Numbered from the stretch's first letter, positions 1-10,541 are shown. The stretch: DNA of 64,000 bases from Ruminococcaceae bacterium AM07-15 (GCA_003477405.1 QUDE01000002.1:186001-250000); one strand, 5' to 3'. The notes: generated by a model not told the origin, from the sequence alone. Numbers and translations are program-made.

Positions 1-1893
1 GCCGAAAGCCTGGGTGGAAAAGGGCAGAAAGTGTATACCGCAGGGCCTTTGATCCACAACAAATTCGTTGTGGAGCAGCTTGAGGGGAAGGGCATCTTTT
101 CCCGGGAGGACATTGAGAGCATCCCTGACGGGGCCGCTGTGGTGGTGCGGGCCCATGGCATCACTCTGGAGCAGCAGCGGCGGCTGATGGAAAAAGGCTG
201 CCAGCTGGAAGACGCCACCTGTCCTCATGTAGGGCGTATTCACCGGATCGTGGAGGAAGAGAGCGGGAAGGGACGGCATATTCTGCTCATCGGCGCGGGA
301 AAACATCCCGAGGTTCTGGGCATCGCTTCCCGGTGCAAAAGCTGCACGATACTGGAAAACCCGGCCCAGGCAGAGGAGTGGGCAGAAAAAAACAGTCAAA
401 TAGCTGTATCGGTGGTGTCTCAAACCACCTTCAATCGTGAAATTTTTGTAAATTGCACAAAAATATTAAAAAACGCTTGTAAAAGCATCAACATCTTTGA
501 TACAATATGTAATGCTACGGATGAACGCCAGAAAGAGGCGCGCACCCTGGCATCCGGATCTGACCTTGTGATCGTTATCGGCGACCAGACGAGCAGCAAT
601 TCGCGCAGGCTCTACGAAATTTGCCTCCAGGTGTGCCCCGATACCCTTTTCGTGGAAAACGCCAAAGGGATTCCTGAAGGGTATGGCCGCGGGAAACAAG
701 CGATTGCCATCGCCGCCGGTGCGTCCACGCCAGATCTGATAATTAAGGAGGTATATGACAAGATGACTGACGAAATGAACATCCAGGAAACAGAAAGCTT
801 CGCTGAGCTGCTGGAGCAGACTCTGAAAACTTTACATACAGGAGAAAAGGTGACGGGCGTTATCACACAGATCAACCCCACGGACATCCATGTGGACCTG
901 GGCGTCAAGCAGGCCGGCTACATCCCCACCACTGAGCTGAGCGACGACCCCAACTATGTGATCGCTGACAACATCCACATCGGCGACGAGATCGAAGCCT
1001 ATGTCATGCGCGTCAACGACCAGGAAGGCACCATCATGCTGTCCAAGAAGCGCCTGGACGCTGTGAAGAACTGGGAAGTTTTGGAGAAGGCTGTGGAGAC
1101 CGGCGAAGTCTATGACTGCGTCATCACCGATGTAAACAAGGGCGGCGTTATCGCCAATGTGCTGGGCATCCGGGTCTTTATCCCCGCCAGCCAGACCGGC
1201 CTGCCCCGGGAAGCTGACCTGTCCCAGATGGTCAAGACCCATCAGAAGGTGCGCATCACCGAAGTGACCCGTCCCCGCCGCCGCGTGGTCGGCTCCATCA
1301 AGGCTCCTCTCATGGAAGCCCGCCGGGAAGCTGCCGCCAAGATCTGGGAAGAGATCGAAGTGGGTTCGGTGTACACCGGCACCGTCAAGTCCTTCACCTC
1401 CTATGGCGCCTTTGTGGACATCGGCGGTGTGGACGGCATGATCCATATCTCCGAGCTGAGCTGGTCCCGGGTGAAGCATCCCTCTGATGTGCTGAAGATC
1501 GGCCAGACCGTTGAGGTGTATGTCATCGCTCTGGACAAGGAGAAGAAGAAGATCTCCCTGGGCTACAAGAAGGCCGAGGACAACCCCTGGACCAAGTTCG
1601 AGTCCAACTACAATGTGGGCGATGTGGCTCCTGTGAAGATCGTCAAGTTCATGCCCTTCGGCGCCTTTGCTGAGGTTCTGCCCGGCGTGGACGGCCTGAT
1701 CCACATTTCCCAGATCGCTGACCGCCGCATCGGCAAGCCCGAAGAGGTGCTGACCATCGGCGAGACTGTCAATGCCAAGATCACCGACATCGACAGCGAG
1801 AAGAAGAAGATCTCCCTGAGCATCCGCGCTCTGCTGGACGCTTCCAACACCGAGCCCGAAGCGGTGGAGGCCGAGGAGAACGACGCCGAATAA
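1..1893 (+). CDS. ispH-rpsA: IspH (LytB) - ribosomal protein S1 fusion, 5' end cut by window
   Basis: The reading frame is open from base 1, so the N-terminus, with the first iron-sulphur cysteine of IspH, lies outside the window. The first ~250 residues are 4-hydroxy-3-methylbut-2-enyl diphosphate reductase, the last step of the MEP isoprenoid pathway. The second and third [4Fe-4S] ligands are visible in EDATCPHVG (near 220) and FDTICNATDE (near 508). From about base 840 four S1 RNA-binding repeats follow, e.g. GAFVDIGGVDGMIHISEL (repeat 3) and GAFAEVLPGVDGLIHISQI (repeat 4), then a short acidic tail. This LytB-S1 fusion is known in many Clostridia. It links precursor synthesis to a ribosomal/RNA-binding protein in one polypeptide; whether it is cleaved is not visible here. 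dxs and ispA of the same pathway lie 13-15 kb downstream. Confidence 0.95.
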   Translation, partial: AESLGGKGQKVYTAGPLIHNKFVVEQLEGKGIFSREDIESIPDGAAVVVRAHGITLEQQRRLMEKGCQLEDATCPHVGRIHRIVEEESGKGRHILLIGAGKHPEVLGIASRCKSCTILENPAQAEEWAEKNSQIAVSVVSQTTFNREIFVNCTKILKNACKSINIFDTICNATDERQKEARTLASGSDLVIVIGDQTSSNSRRLYEICLQVCPDTLFVENAKGIPEGYGRGKQAIAIAAGASTPDLIIKEVYDKMTDEMNIQETESFAELLEQTLKTLHTGEKVTGVITQINPTDIHVDLGVKQAGYIPTTELSDDPNYVIADNIHIGDEIEAYVMRVNDQEGTIMLSKKRLDAVKNWEVLEKAVETGEVYDCVITDVNKGGVIANVLGIRVFIPASQTGLPREADLSQMVKTHQKVRITEVTRPRRRVVGSIKAPLMEARREAAAKIWEEIEVGSVYTGTVKSFTSYGAFVDIGGVDGMIHISELSWSRVKHPSDVLKIGQTVEVYVIALDKEKKKISLGYKKAEDNPWTKFESNYNVGDVAPVKIVKFMPFGAFAEVLPGVDGLIHISQIADRRIGKPEEVLTIGETVNAKITDIDSEKKKISLSIRALLDASNTEPEAVEAEENDAE

Positions 1894-1923
1894 GACCTGA
1901 TAGGGTCCATTGATTTGCCTGAC

Positions 1924-1955
1924 AGGGCGTGGGGATAAGCCCCACGCCCTTTTTT
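1924..1955 (+). terminator. Rho-independent terminator after ispH-rpsA
   Basis: AGGGCGTGGGG (1924-1934) pairs perfectly with CCCCACGCCCT (1940-1950) across a 5-base loop and is followed by a run of at least five T. It separates the fusion gene from yunB. Confidence 0.9.
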
Positions 1956-1977
1956 GGTACTTTCCCCTGAAAAAACG

Positions 1978-1985
1978 CATAGAAT
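1978..1985 (+). promoter_or_regulatory. Candidate sigma-E -10 element for yunB
   Basis: CATAGAAT matches the sigma-E -10 consensus CATAnAnT known from Bacillus, 31 bases before the yunB start and just after the upstream terminator. yunB belongs to the sigma-E regulon in B. subtilis. No convincing -35 element is seen at the usual distance, so this is tentative. Confidence 0.35.
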
Positions 1986-2016
1986 GGCTTAAGGCCAATC
2001 AGGGGGAGGCGAGAAA

Positions 2017-4882
<2,866 letters not shown>

Positions 4883-4907
4883 CGCTTTTGCCACTTTCTT
4901 GACACAT

Positions 4908-4932
4908 TCGCCCGCCGGGTTTCCCGGCGGGC
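4908..4932 (+). repeat. Hairpin, identical copy of the terminator at 5116-5140
   Basis: The 25-base sequence TCGCCCGCCGGG-TTT-CCCGGCGGGC is repeated exactly at 5116-5140. Here the hairpin has a 10-bp stem and TTT loop but no T-run after it. It is enclosed by a second inverted repeat, TTGACA (4899-4904) and TGTCAA (4938-4943). The two copies bracket the structured element at 4985-5110. Confidence 0.8.
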
Positions 4933-4984
4933 CAGACTGTCAAAAAACTTATCTAGCTAGGGGAAACTATTTGCCCTACTTCTC

Positions 4985-5110
4985 ATCAATCCGCAAAAAG
5001 CCGCGACCTGTGCGTGGCTTTTTGCACCAATCAAGGGGCCAGTGTACGCCAAAGGCGTGCATGCAGCCCCTTGCAAAAACTCGAAAAAGTGGCCAAAGCC
5101 ACTTTTTCGA
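4985..5110 (+). repeat. Three-hairpin structured repeat, copy 1
   Basis: About 126 bases that recur at 42767-42891. Hairpin 1 (GCAAAAAGCCGCG / CGTGGCTTTTTGC, loop ACCTGTG) is identical in both copies. Hairpin 2 has the base stem CAAGGGG/CCCCTTG and an inner stem around an AAA loop. Hairpin 3 is TCGAAAAAGTGGC / GCCACTTTTTCGA. In copy 2 the sequence of hairpins 2 and 3 changes but pairing is kept, including a T-A to A-T swap in hairpin 3. No conserved reading frame is convincing. It sits between ligA and spoIIIAA. It may be a non-coding RNA, a 3'-UTR element or a REP-like dispersed repeat; I do not recognise a named family. Confidence 0.75.
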
Positions 5111-5115
5111 TGCGC

Positions 5116-5145
5116 TCGCCCGCCGGGTTTCCCGGCGGGCTTTTT
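5116..5145 (+). terminator. Terminator hairpin (second copy of the 25-base repeat)
   Basis: GCCCGCCGGG (5118-5127) pairs with CCCGGCGGGC (5131-5140) and is followed by TTTTTCTTTT, a canonical intrinsic terminator. It would end transcription coming from ligA or from the structured repeat, before the spoIIIA operon. Confidence 0.85.
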
Positions 5146-5217
5146 CTTTTGCCCAAAGGACAAGGGGTTCTAAAACAGAAGGACGAGCCGTATATCTTCT
5201 TATGGGAGGGACACGGA

Positions 5218-6279
5218 ATGAAAGAGGAAAAACAAAGGAAAGATCTGTTTCAGATGGTGCTGGGGCTTCTGCCTCAGAATCTGGCCCGGGCCGCGGATAC
5301 CCTGGACGAAGGAGAAAGGCTTACCTGCGAAGAACTGCGTCTGCGGGCCGGACAGCCCTTTCTGGCCCGGGCAAAAGGAAGATGGGTCACGCTGCCCCGG
5401 GGCGGAGAGCCCATACAGGTGACGGCAGGGGACCTGGATCATCTGCTGGCCCGGTGCACCAGTTATTCGGTGCACACCTACGCACCCCAGATCGCCCAGG
5501 GCTATGTGCCTTTGCCGGGAGGATGCCGTTTGGGCGTGTGCGGCGAGGGAATTCTGGGGGATCGGGGAGAGATCACCGCTTTCCGCCGGTATTCCAGCGC
5601 AAATCTTCGCCTGGCCCGGCAGGTGCCCCACCTGGCTCAGCCTCTGCGCCCCTGCCTCACAGAAGAAGGCCAGCTGCAAAGTGTACTGGTGCTTTCGCCG
5701 CCGGGAGGGGGCAAAACCACTTTGCTGCGGGAGCTGGTGAAGCTCTATTCAGAGGAAGGCAGCGTGTCTTTGGTGGACGAGCGGGGAGAGGTGGCGGCCT
5801 GCCGGGAAGGAGTGCCCCAATACGATGTGGGGAGCCAGACCGACATTCTCACCGGCTGTCCCAAGGGACCTGCCATGGAGGCCATGGTGCGGGCCATGGG
5901 GCCGCAGTGGATTGCTTTGGACGAGATCACCGGAACGGAAGACTGCGGCGCGATGCTGCTGGCCCGGGGCTGCGGCTGCGGTTTCCTGGCCACGGCCCAC
6001 GGCAAGGAGCCGGAAGATCTGTGGCGCCGTCCGGCCTATCGCAGGCTGGTGGAGGAAGGGGTCTTTTCCCGCCTGGTGCGCATTGTTTCCCGGGAAGGGA
6101 AGCGGGTCTATGAAGTCTATGCCATCCGAAAGGAGGACAGTGCAAATGCTGAAAGTGTTGGGAGCGCTGCTCATTACCGGAGGCTTGGGGGCGGCTGGAT
6201 ACTTGACCAGCTTTCTCTTGGCCAAAAGAGCGTCAGCCATCCGGTCCTTTGTGGACGGGCTGACATTGCTCTCCAGTGA
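5218..6279 (+). CDS. spoIIIAA: Stage III sporulation protein AA (ATPase), extended C-terminus
   Basis: 353 residues from the ATG preceded by GGGAGGGA. It is the AAA+/secretion-type ATPase of the SpoIIIA-SpoIIQ channel linking mother cell and forespore. The Walker A motif PPGGGKTT is at residues 161-168; the Walker B-like strand SLVDERGEV and QWIALDEIT follow. The protein runs about 45 residues beyond the usual end (around RKEDSAN), so the gene overlaps spoIIIAB by 134 bases. The tail is low in family character and reads like out-of-frame spoIIIAB sequence, which suggests loss of the ancestral stop codon or an upstream frame slip. The gene opens an eight-gene operon. Confidence 0.93.
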   Translation: MKEEKQRKDLFQMVLGLLPQNLARAADTLDEGERLTCEELRLRAGQPFLARAKGRWVTLPRGGEPIQVTAGDLDHLLARCTSYSVHTYAPQIAQGYVPLPGGCRLGVCGEGILGDRGEITAFRRYSSANLRLARQVPHLAQPLRPCLTEEGQLQSVLVLSPPGGGKTTLLRELVKLYSEEGSVSLVDERGEVAACREGVPQYDVGSQTDILTGCPKGPAMEAMVRAMGPQWIALDEITGTEDCGAMLLARGCGCGFLATAHGKEPEDLWRRPAYRRLVEEGVFSRLVRIVSREGKRVYEVYAIRKEDSANAESVGSAAHYRRLGGGWILDQLSLGQKSVSHPVLCGRADIALQ

Positions 6280-6658
6280 GATCGGAGAAAAGCGGACGCC
6301 CTTGCCCCGGGCCGCAGCCCTTTGCGCCCGGGAGACCCCAGGGGCCGGAGGCCGGTTCTGGGAGGAATTCTGCCGCCTTTTGGAGAAGGAGCCGGGAGAA
6401 GATCTGGCCATGCTCTACCGGAAGGCGCTTTTTCAGGGAGATTGGGGGCTGGAGGGCGGCGATCTGCGGGAGCTGGCCGCTCTGGGGCCGGTGCTGGGCC
6501 GGTACTACGGAGATATCCAGGTGCAGGCCATCGCCCAGTGCCAGAAGCGGCTGGAGCGCAATCTTCTGGCGGCAGAGCAGGAAGTGAACAGCCGGGGCCG
6601 GATCGCCCGGGCCGCAGGATTTTCCGCCGGCATCGCTCTGGCGCTGCTGGTGATTTGA
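6146..6658 (+). CDS. spoIIIAB: Stage III sporulation protein AB
   Basis: 170 residues, starting at ATG 6146 behind AGGAGG. An N-terminal membrane helix (GALLITGGLGAAGYLTSFLL) and the conserved RASAIRSFVDGLTLLSSEIG segment place it in the SpoIIIAB family, a GspF-like partner of the SpoIIIA channel. A second hydrophobic helix lies at the C-terminus (FSAGIALALLVI). Its first 134 bases overlap the end of spoIIIAA in another frame. Confidence 0.92.
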   Translation: MLKVLGALLITGGLGAAGYLTSFLLAKRASAIRSFVDGLTLLSSEIGEKRTPLPRAAALCARETPGAGGRFWEEFCRLLEKEPGEDLAMLYRKALFQGDWGLEGGDLRELAALGPVLGRYYGDIQVQAIAQCQKRLERNLLAAEQEVNSRGRIARAAGFSAGIALALLVI

Positions 6659-6677
6659 AAAAACAGGAGAGAAAACC

Positions 6678-6872
6678 ATGCAGATCGATCTGATTTTCAA
6701 AGTGGCAGCCATCGGCATCATTGTGGCGGTGCTGGGCCAGCTGCTCATCCGCTCCGGGCGGGAGGAACAGGCCATGCTCACCACCCTGGCCGGGCTGATC
6801 GTGGTGCTGATGATCATCGTCCAGCAGATCGGCCAGCTGTTTGAAACCATCAAAAATGTGTTTGGGTTTTAA
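6678..6872 (+). CDS. spoIIIAC: Stage III sporulation protein AC
   Basis: 64 residues, the normal size. Two membrane helices, with family sequence MQIDLIFKVAAIGIIVAVLGQLL and a conserved C-terminal IGQLFETIKNVFGF. It lies two bases before spoIIIAD and is preceded by an AGGAGAG ribosome site. SpoIIIAC is a small membrane subunit of the feeding-tube complex. Confidence 0.95.
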   Translation: MQIDLIFKVAAIGIIVAVLGQLLIRSGREEQAMLTTLAGLIVVLMIIVQQIGQLFETIKNVFGF

Positions 6873-6874
6873 AT

Positions 6875-7258
6875 ATGGAGCTTGTGATCAAAAGCGCAGC
6901 ACTGGCCCTGGTGGCTCTGGTGCTGGCGGTATTTCTCCACCGGTACAGCCCCCAGATGGCGCTTCTCACCGCCCTTTGCGCTTGTATGCTGCTGCTATTC
7001 TGGCTCATTCCCCAGCTTTCCGCCCTGGTTTCGGCGGCGGGAAACCTGGCGGCCCAGGCCGGGCTCTCCCGGGGGGAACTGCTGCCTCTCTGCAAGGTGA
7101 TGGGGGTGGCCATCTGCACCCGGCTGACATCGGAACTGTGCCGGGACAACGGAAACCGGGCCCTGGCCGCCCAGGTGGAGCTGTGCGGCGCCGTCTGCGG
7201 GCTTTTGTGCGCTCTGCCCCTGGTGGAACAGGCCCTGGGGCTTTTGGGAGCCATTTGA
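6875..7258 (+). CDS. spoIIIAD: Stage III sporulation protein AD
   Basis: 127 residues, polytopic (about four helices). It begins MELVIKSAALALVALVLAVFL and carries the ELCRDNGNRALAAQVEL segment typical of SpoIIIAD. Membrane subunit of the SpoIIIA complex; spacing to both neighbours is a few bases, consistent with one transcript. Confidence 0.93.
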   Translation: MELVIKSAALALVALVLAVFLHRYSPQMALLTALCACMLLLFWLIPQLSALVSAAGNLAAQAGLSRGELLPLCKVMGVAICTRLTSELCRDNGNRALAAQVELCGAVCGLLCALPLVEQALGLLGAI

Positions 7259-7275
7259 AAAAGAAGGGAGGAGCC

Positions 7276-8346
7276 ATGGAAAAACTGTGCCTTTTGCTGC
7301 TTCTTCTGCCTTTGCTGTTTCTGCCGGTGCGGGGAGCGGGGCTGGAAGAAGTGCGGGATCAGATGCCGGAAAGCGTGCAGGAAGTTACCACCGATCTGGG
7401 GGATTCCATGGTGTCCTCCGCGGGCCGCTCCCTGCTGGAAAAAGGGGTGGGGCTGTGGCGGCAGCATCTGCGGGAGTCCTGCAAGGCATCGCTGTCCATT
7501 TTGGCGGTGTGCGTGCTGTTGGGGCTGGGACAGAGTTTTGCAGGGGCCTCGGGCATCACCCTGCCGGGAAACCTTTTGTCCATGGTAGGGGTGTGCGCCG
7601 TGGCCCTTATCGCCCTGGCGGGCACAGGGAGCCTGCTCACCGCCTGCCAGGAAGCATTGGAGGAAATGGACGCCTTGCTCAAAGGGATGATGCCCGCTTT
7701 TGTGTCGGCCATGGCAGCCTCGGGCAATCCGGTATCTTCGGTGATGGCCTCCAGCGCCACGCTGATGGGGGCGGGAGTGCTGCTCTCTCTGGGAAAGAAC
7801 CTGGTGTTTCCCGCCATCCGGCTGTTCATCATTTTGTGGGCCGCAGGGCTGATGAGCGAAAATCCCACCTTGCAAAAGGCGGCGGGTTTTCTCCGGTGGC
7901 TGTGTTTTGCCTCCTTCAAAATTCTGCTCATCGGCTTTACCATGTATATCACCATGTCCGGCGTCCTATCCTCCGGGGCCGATGCCGCAGCGGTGAAAGC
8001 GGCCCGGGTGACCATTTCCGGGGTGGTGCCGGTGCTGGGTTCCATTTTGTCCGACGCTTCCGACACCCTGCTTACCGGCGCACGGGTGCTGAAAAACGGG
8101 GTGGGGGTCTTTGGCATGATTGCGGCCGTGGCCGTTTGCCTGTCTCCCTTTATCCGCTGTCTGTGCTTTTCCCTGGTTTATAAGGTGATGGCTGCTTTGG
8201 GCCATTCCTTTTCCGGCGGCACGGTCTCCCGGATGCTGGACGGCGTGGGGGACGCCTATGCCATGGCCCTGGGGCTGCTGGGCAGCTGCTGCGCCCTGGT
8301 GTTCATTTCCATGGTGGTGTGTACGGCGGTGGTGAATGGCACATGA
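7276..8346 (+). CDS. spoIIIAE: Stage III sporulation protein AE
   Basis: 356 residues from the ATG behind GGGAGGAG. A signal-like N-terminal helix (LCLLLLLLPLLFLPV) is followed by a soluble stretch and about seven to eight membrane helices. Family segments include PAFVSAMAASGNPVSSVMA and GVVPVLGSILSDASDTLLTGA. It is the large polytopic membrane subunit of the SpoIIIA channel. Its stop overlaps the spoIIIAF start. Confidence 0.94.
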   Translation: MEKLCLLLLLLPLLFLPVRGAGLEEVRDQMPESVQEVTTDLGDSMVSSAGRSLLEKGVGLWRQHLRESCKASLSILAVCVLLGLGQSFAGASGITLPGNLLSMVGVCAVALIALAGTGSLLTACQEALEEMDALLKGMMPAFVSAMAASGNPVSSVMASSATLMGAGVLLSLGKNLVFPAIRLFIILWAAGLMSENPTLQKAAGFLRWLCFASFKILLIGFTMYITMSGVLSSGADAAAVKAARVTISGVVPVLGSILSDASDTLLTGARVLKNGVGVFGMIAAVAVCLSPFIRCLCFSLVYKVMAALGHSFSGGTVSRMLDGVGDAYAMALGLLGSCCALVFISMVVCTAVVNGT

Positions 8347-8879
8347 TGGAGAATATTCTGTTTCTGGCCCGGCGGCTTTTTCTCTGCGGAATGCTTTCGG
8401 CCCTGGGCATGACCCTGGTGAAGGGAAGCAGCCAGGAAAACACCATGCGCCTGTGCTGCGCCTGCCTGATGGTCATCACCATTTTCGGTGCGCTGCCCCA
8501 GATGAAAACCGGGATGGATTGGTCTTTGCCCCAGAAGAAAACCATGGAGCAGGCCGCCCAAAGAGGTCTGGAAGAGGGGTGGGAGAGCCAGAAGGAGCTG
8601 ATCTGCACCCAGGCGGAGGAATATCTGGAGAGCCACGCCCTGGATCTGGGAATTTCGTGCCGGGCCATGGTGGAAGGGGAGATCGACGAAGAGGGCGTTT
8701 TTTCGGTAAAGAAAGCAGAAATTCTCCTGGCGGCTTCCCTCAGTGCCCAGGAAAAGGAGACCCTGCGCCGTCTGGCAGAGGAAAGCCTGGGGCTTGCAGG
8801 AGAGCAGGTCATCATCGGAGAAGGAGAGGGACATGGAGAAGAAATGGACGATGCCGGAATATATCCGGAAGGCCTTTGA
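8343..8879 (+). CDS. spoIIIAF: Stage III sporulation protein AF
   Basis: 178 residues, starting at the ATG that overlaps the spoIIIAE stop. Two N-terminal membrane helices flank RLFLCGMLSALGMTLVKGSSQ, then a soluble domain predicted to face the intermembrane space and to adopt a ring-building fold, as known for SpoIIIAF. It overlaps spoIIIAG by 47 bases. Confidence 0.88.
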   Translation: MMENILFLARRLFLCGMLSALGMTLVKGSSQENTMRLCCACLMVITIFGALPQMKTGMDWSLPQKKTMEQAAQRGLEEGWESQKELICTQAEEYLESHALDLGISCRAMVEGEIDEEGVFSVKKAEILLAASLSAQEKETLRRLAEESLGLAGEQVIIGEGEGHGEEMDDAGIYPEGL

Positions 8880-9369
8880 TAGATATAAGTATGTCCTGCT
8901 GGTGTGCTGCATAGGGTTGGTGCTGGCCCTGTGGCCTTCCGGCGGGGGAGGGACAGCAAAGCAAACGGAAGCGGAAGGGTCAGGCGTCCTTTGGGAAGAA
9001 GCTGCCCCCGATGCTTTGGAAGAGCAGCTGGCCCGTCTCCTGGGCAAGATGGAGGGAGTGGGCCGGGTGGAGGTGCTTCTCACCCTTCGCCAGGGAAGCC
9101 AGCAAAACTATGTTTATAACAGCAGCACCAGGGAAGATGGAGGTGAGGCCCAGTTCGGGAGAGAAGAGCAGAAAGAGCTGGTGGTCATCAGTCAGGGTGG
9201 GGAAGAAAGCCCGGTGGTGTCTAGCGTCAGCTCACCGGAATACCAGGGAGCGGTGGTCCTGTGCGACGGGGCCGACGACCCCAGGGTGTGCCTGGAAATC
9301 ACCCAGGCCATTCGCTCGCTGACGGGGATCACCTCCGATCACATCAAAATTTCCAAAATGAAACAGTAG
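8833..9369 (+). CDS. spoIIIAG: Stage III sporulation protein AG
   Basis: 178 residues, beginning at ATG 8833 after GGAGAGGGAC. One membrane helix (YVLLVCCIGLVLALWP) precedes a ring-building-motif domain with the family signatures MEGVGRVEVLLTL, YQGAVVLCDGADDPRV and LTGITSDHIKISKM. In Bacillus SpoIIIAG forms a large ring in the intermembrane space. Confidence 0.94.
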   Translation: MEKKWTMPEYIRKAFDRYKYVLLVCCIGLVLALWPSGGGGTAKQTEAEGSGVLWEEAAPDALEEQLARLLGKMEGVGRVEVLLTLRQGSQQNYVYNSSTREDGGEAQFGREEQKELVVISQGGEESPVVSSVSSPEYQGAVVLCDGADDPRVCLEITQAIRSLTGITSDHIKISKMKQ

Positions 9370-9382
9370 GAGGAAGCACGGT

Positions 9383-9979
9383 ATGGTCATCAAAAGAAAA
9401 AGCGCGATTTATTCGGTGATTGCCCTCATGCTCTGCGTGGCGGTCTATCTCAACTGGAGCTATCAGCGGGGCGGAGAAGAAGGGGAAGCAATGCAAACCA
9501 GCCAGACCGACAACAACAAGATCCTGGGAGAGAGCCAGCTGGTGGATAAGACCGAAAGCGGTGAGGAGCCTCTGGAAACTGCTTCGGGAGAAGAAGAGCA
9601 GCCAGAAGGCGAGACCACGGCCGCTTCCGACTATTTCTCTCAGGCCCGGCTTTCCCGGCAGCAGGCCAGAGACGAGGCCGTGAGCATCTTCAAGCAGACC
9701 AGTGAGAATCCTTCTGCTGACGCCCAGTCCAAGGAGCAGGCCGAGGCCTCCATTGCCACCATGGCGGAAAACGCCGTGAAAGAGGCCCGCATCGAAAACC
9801 TGGTGGTGGCCAAGGGATTTGCCGACTGCGTCACCTTCATCAACGAAGAAGGGGTCAATGTGATCGTGCAGAAAACCGAAAACGGCCTGGGGGAAGAGGA
9901 TGTGGCCAAGATAAGGGACATCGTCATGAGCGAAACCGATTTTGCCGCCGATGTGATCAAAATTATCGAAACTGCCTGA
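9383..9979 (+). CDS. spoIIIAH: Stage III sporulation protein AH
   Basis: 198 residues with one N-terminal membrane helix (SVIALMLCVAVYLNW), a low-complexity acidic linker rich in Glu, Gln and Thr, and a C-terminal YscJ/FliF-like domain (FADCVTFINEEGVNVIVQKT, DIVMSETDFAADVIKII). SpoIIIAH binds SpoIIQ on the forespore side. It is the last gene of the operon. spoIIQ is not in the window. Confidence 0.94.
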   Translation: MVIKRKSAIYSVIALMLCVAVYLNWSYQRGGEEGEAMQTSQTDNNKILGESQLVDKTESGEEPLETASGEEEQPEGETTAASDYFSQARLSRQQARDEAVSIFKQTSENPSADAQSKEQAEASIATMAENAVKEARIENLVVAKGFADCVTFINEEGVNVIVQKTENGLGEEDVAKIRDIVMSETDFAADVIKIIETA

Positions 9980-9985
9980 TTTCTC

Positions 9986-10014
9986 TTGCATGAAGGCCCC
10001 GGATAGGGTACAAT
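9986..10014 (+). promoter_or_regulatory. Sigma-A type promoter for asp23
   Basis: TTGCAT, 17-base spacer, TACAAT, located 35 bases before the asp23 start and just after spoIIIAH. It gives asp23 its own vegetative transcription, separate from the sporulation operon. Confidence 0.75.
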
Positions 10015-10048
10015 ATATTGTACATATTCATCCGAGGAGGAATGAGAC

Positions 10049-10441
10049 ATGAGCGATGTAAAGGAGTACTGGCCCTGCGCCGGAGAGATCGCCGATGGCA
10101 ATATAAAGATTTCTGAGGATGTGTTGGCTTCCATCGCCACCATTGCCGTCACCGAGACCGAAGGCGTGGCGGCGGCCGCTTCCACCGTGGGGGCGGAGAT
10201 CACCGAGATGTTCAGCGGCCGCAAGGGCAGTACGCCTCGGGGCGTCAAGATCCGTTTTGACGAGGAAGTTCAGGGTTGTGTGGTGGAATGCAGCGTCATT
10301 CTCAAATATGGCAGCTCGGTCACCGAAACCGCAGGGAATCTGCAGAAGAATGTGAAGACCGCCATCGAATCCATGGCCGGCATCAAAGTGGCCCGGGTGG
10401 ATGTGCAGGTCTGCGGCATCCAGCTGCCCAAAAAACAGTAA
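10049..10441 (+). CDS. Asp23/Gls24 family envelope stress protein
   Basis: 130 residues with the family core GNIKISEDVLASIATIAVTETEGVA and a C-terminal KTAIESMAGIKVARVDVQVCGI. These proteins sit at the cytoplasmic face of the membrane in Firmicutes and respond to envelope or alkaline stress; the molecular role is unclear. A copy between spoIIIAH and nusB is common in Clostridia. It is flanked by its own promoter and terminator. Confidence 0.9.
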   Translation: MSDVKEYWPCAGEIADGNIKISEDVLASIATIAVTETEGVAAAASTVGAEITEMFSGRKGSTPRGVKIRFDEEVQGCVVECSVILKYGSSVTETAGNLQKNVKTAIESMAGIKVARVDVQVCGIQLPKKQ

Positions 10442-10466
10442 AAGCCCCATCGCCTTCCGCGCCACA

Positions 10467-10501
10467 AGAGCCGGCCGCCCAAGCGGCCGACTCTTTCTTT
10501 T
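10467..10501 (+). terminator. Terminator after asp23
   Basis: AGAG-C-CGGCCGC (10467-10478) pairs with GCGGCCG-A-CTCT (10483-10494) with one internal mismatch, followed by TTCTTTTTT. Confidence 0.8.
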
Positions 10502-10535
10502 TTCTCAGGCTCTTTCTTTTTCTTTGGGGATTGTG

Positions 10536-10541
10536 TATAAT
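10536..10541 (+). promoter_or_regulatory. Candidate -10 element for nusB run
   Basis: A consensus TATAAT lies 68 bases before nusB and after the asp23 terminator. The matching -35 region is pyrimidine-rich and weak, so only the -10 is annotated. Confidence 0.45.

Noticed and set aside
4985..5110. Reading the three-hairpin element as a protein
   Set aside because: Both copies can be translated in part with similar residues, but this follows from nucleotide similarity. There are no start or ribosome sites in common, and the changes between copies follow base pairing.
4899..6113. Long plus-strand reading frame covering the structured repeat and spoIIIAA
   Set aside because: It overlaps spoIIIAA in another frame, has a low-complexity Arg/Gly/Pro composition and no ribosome site. 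It is a shadow of a GC-rich gene.
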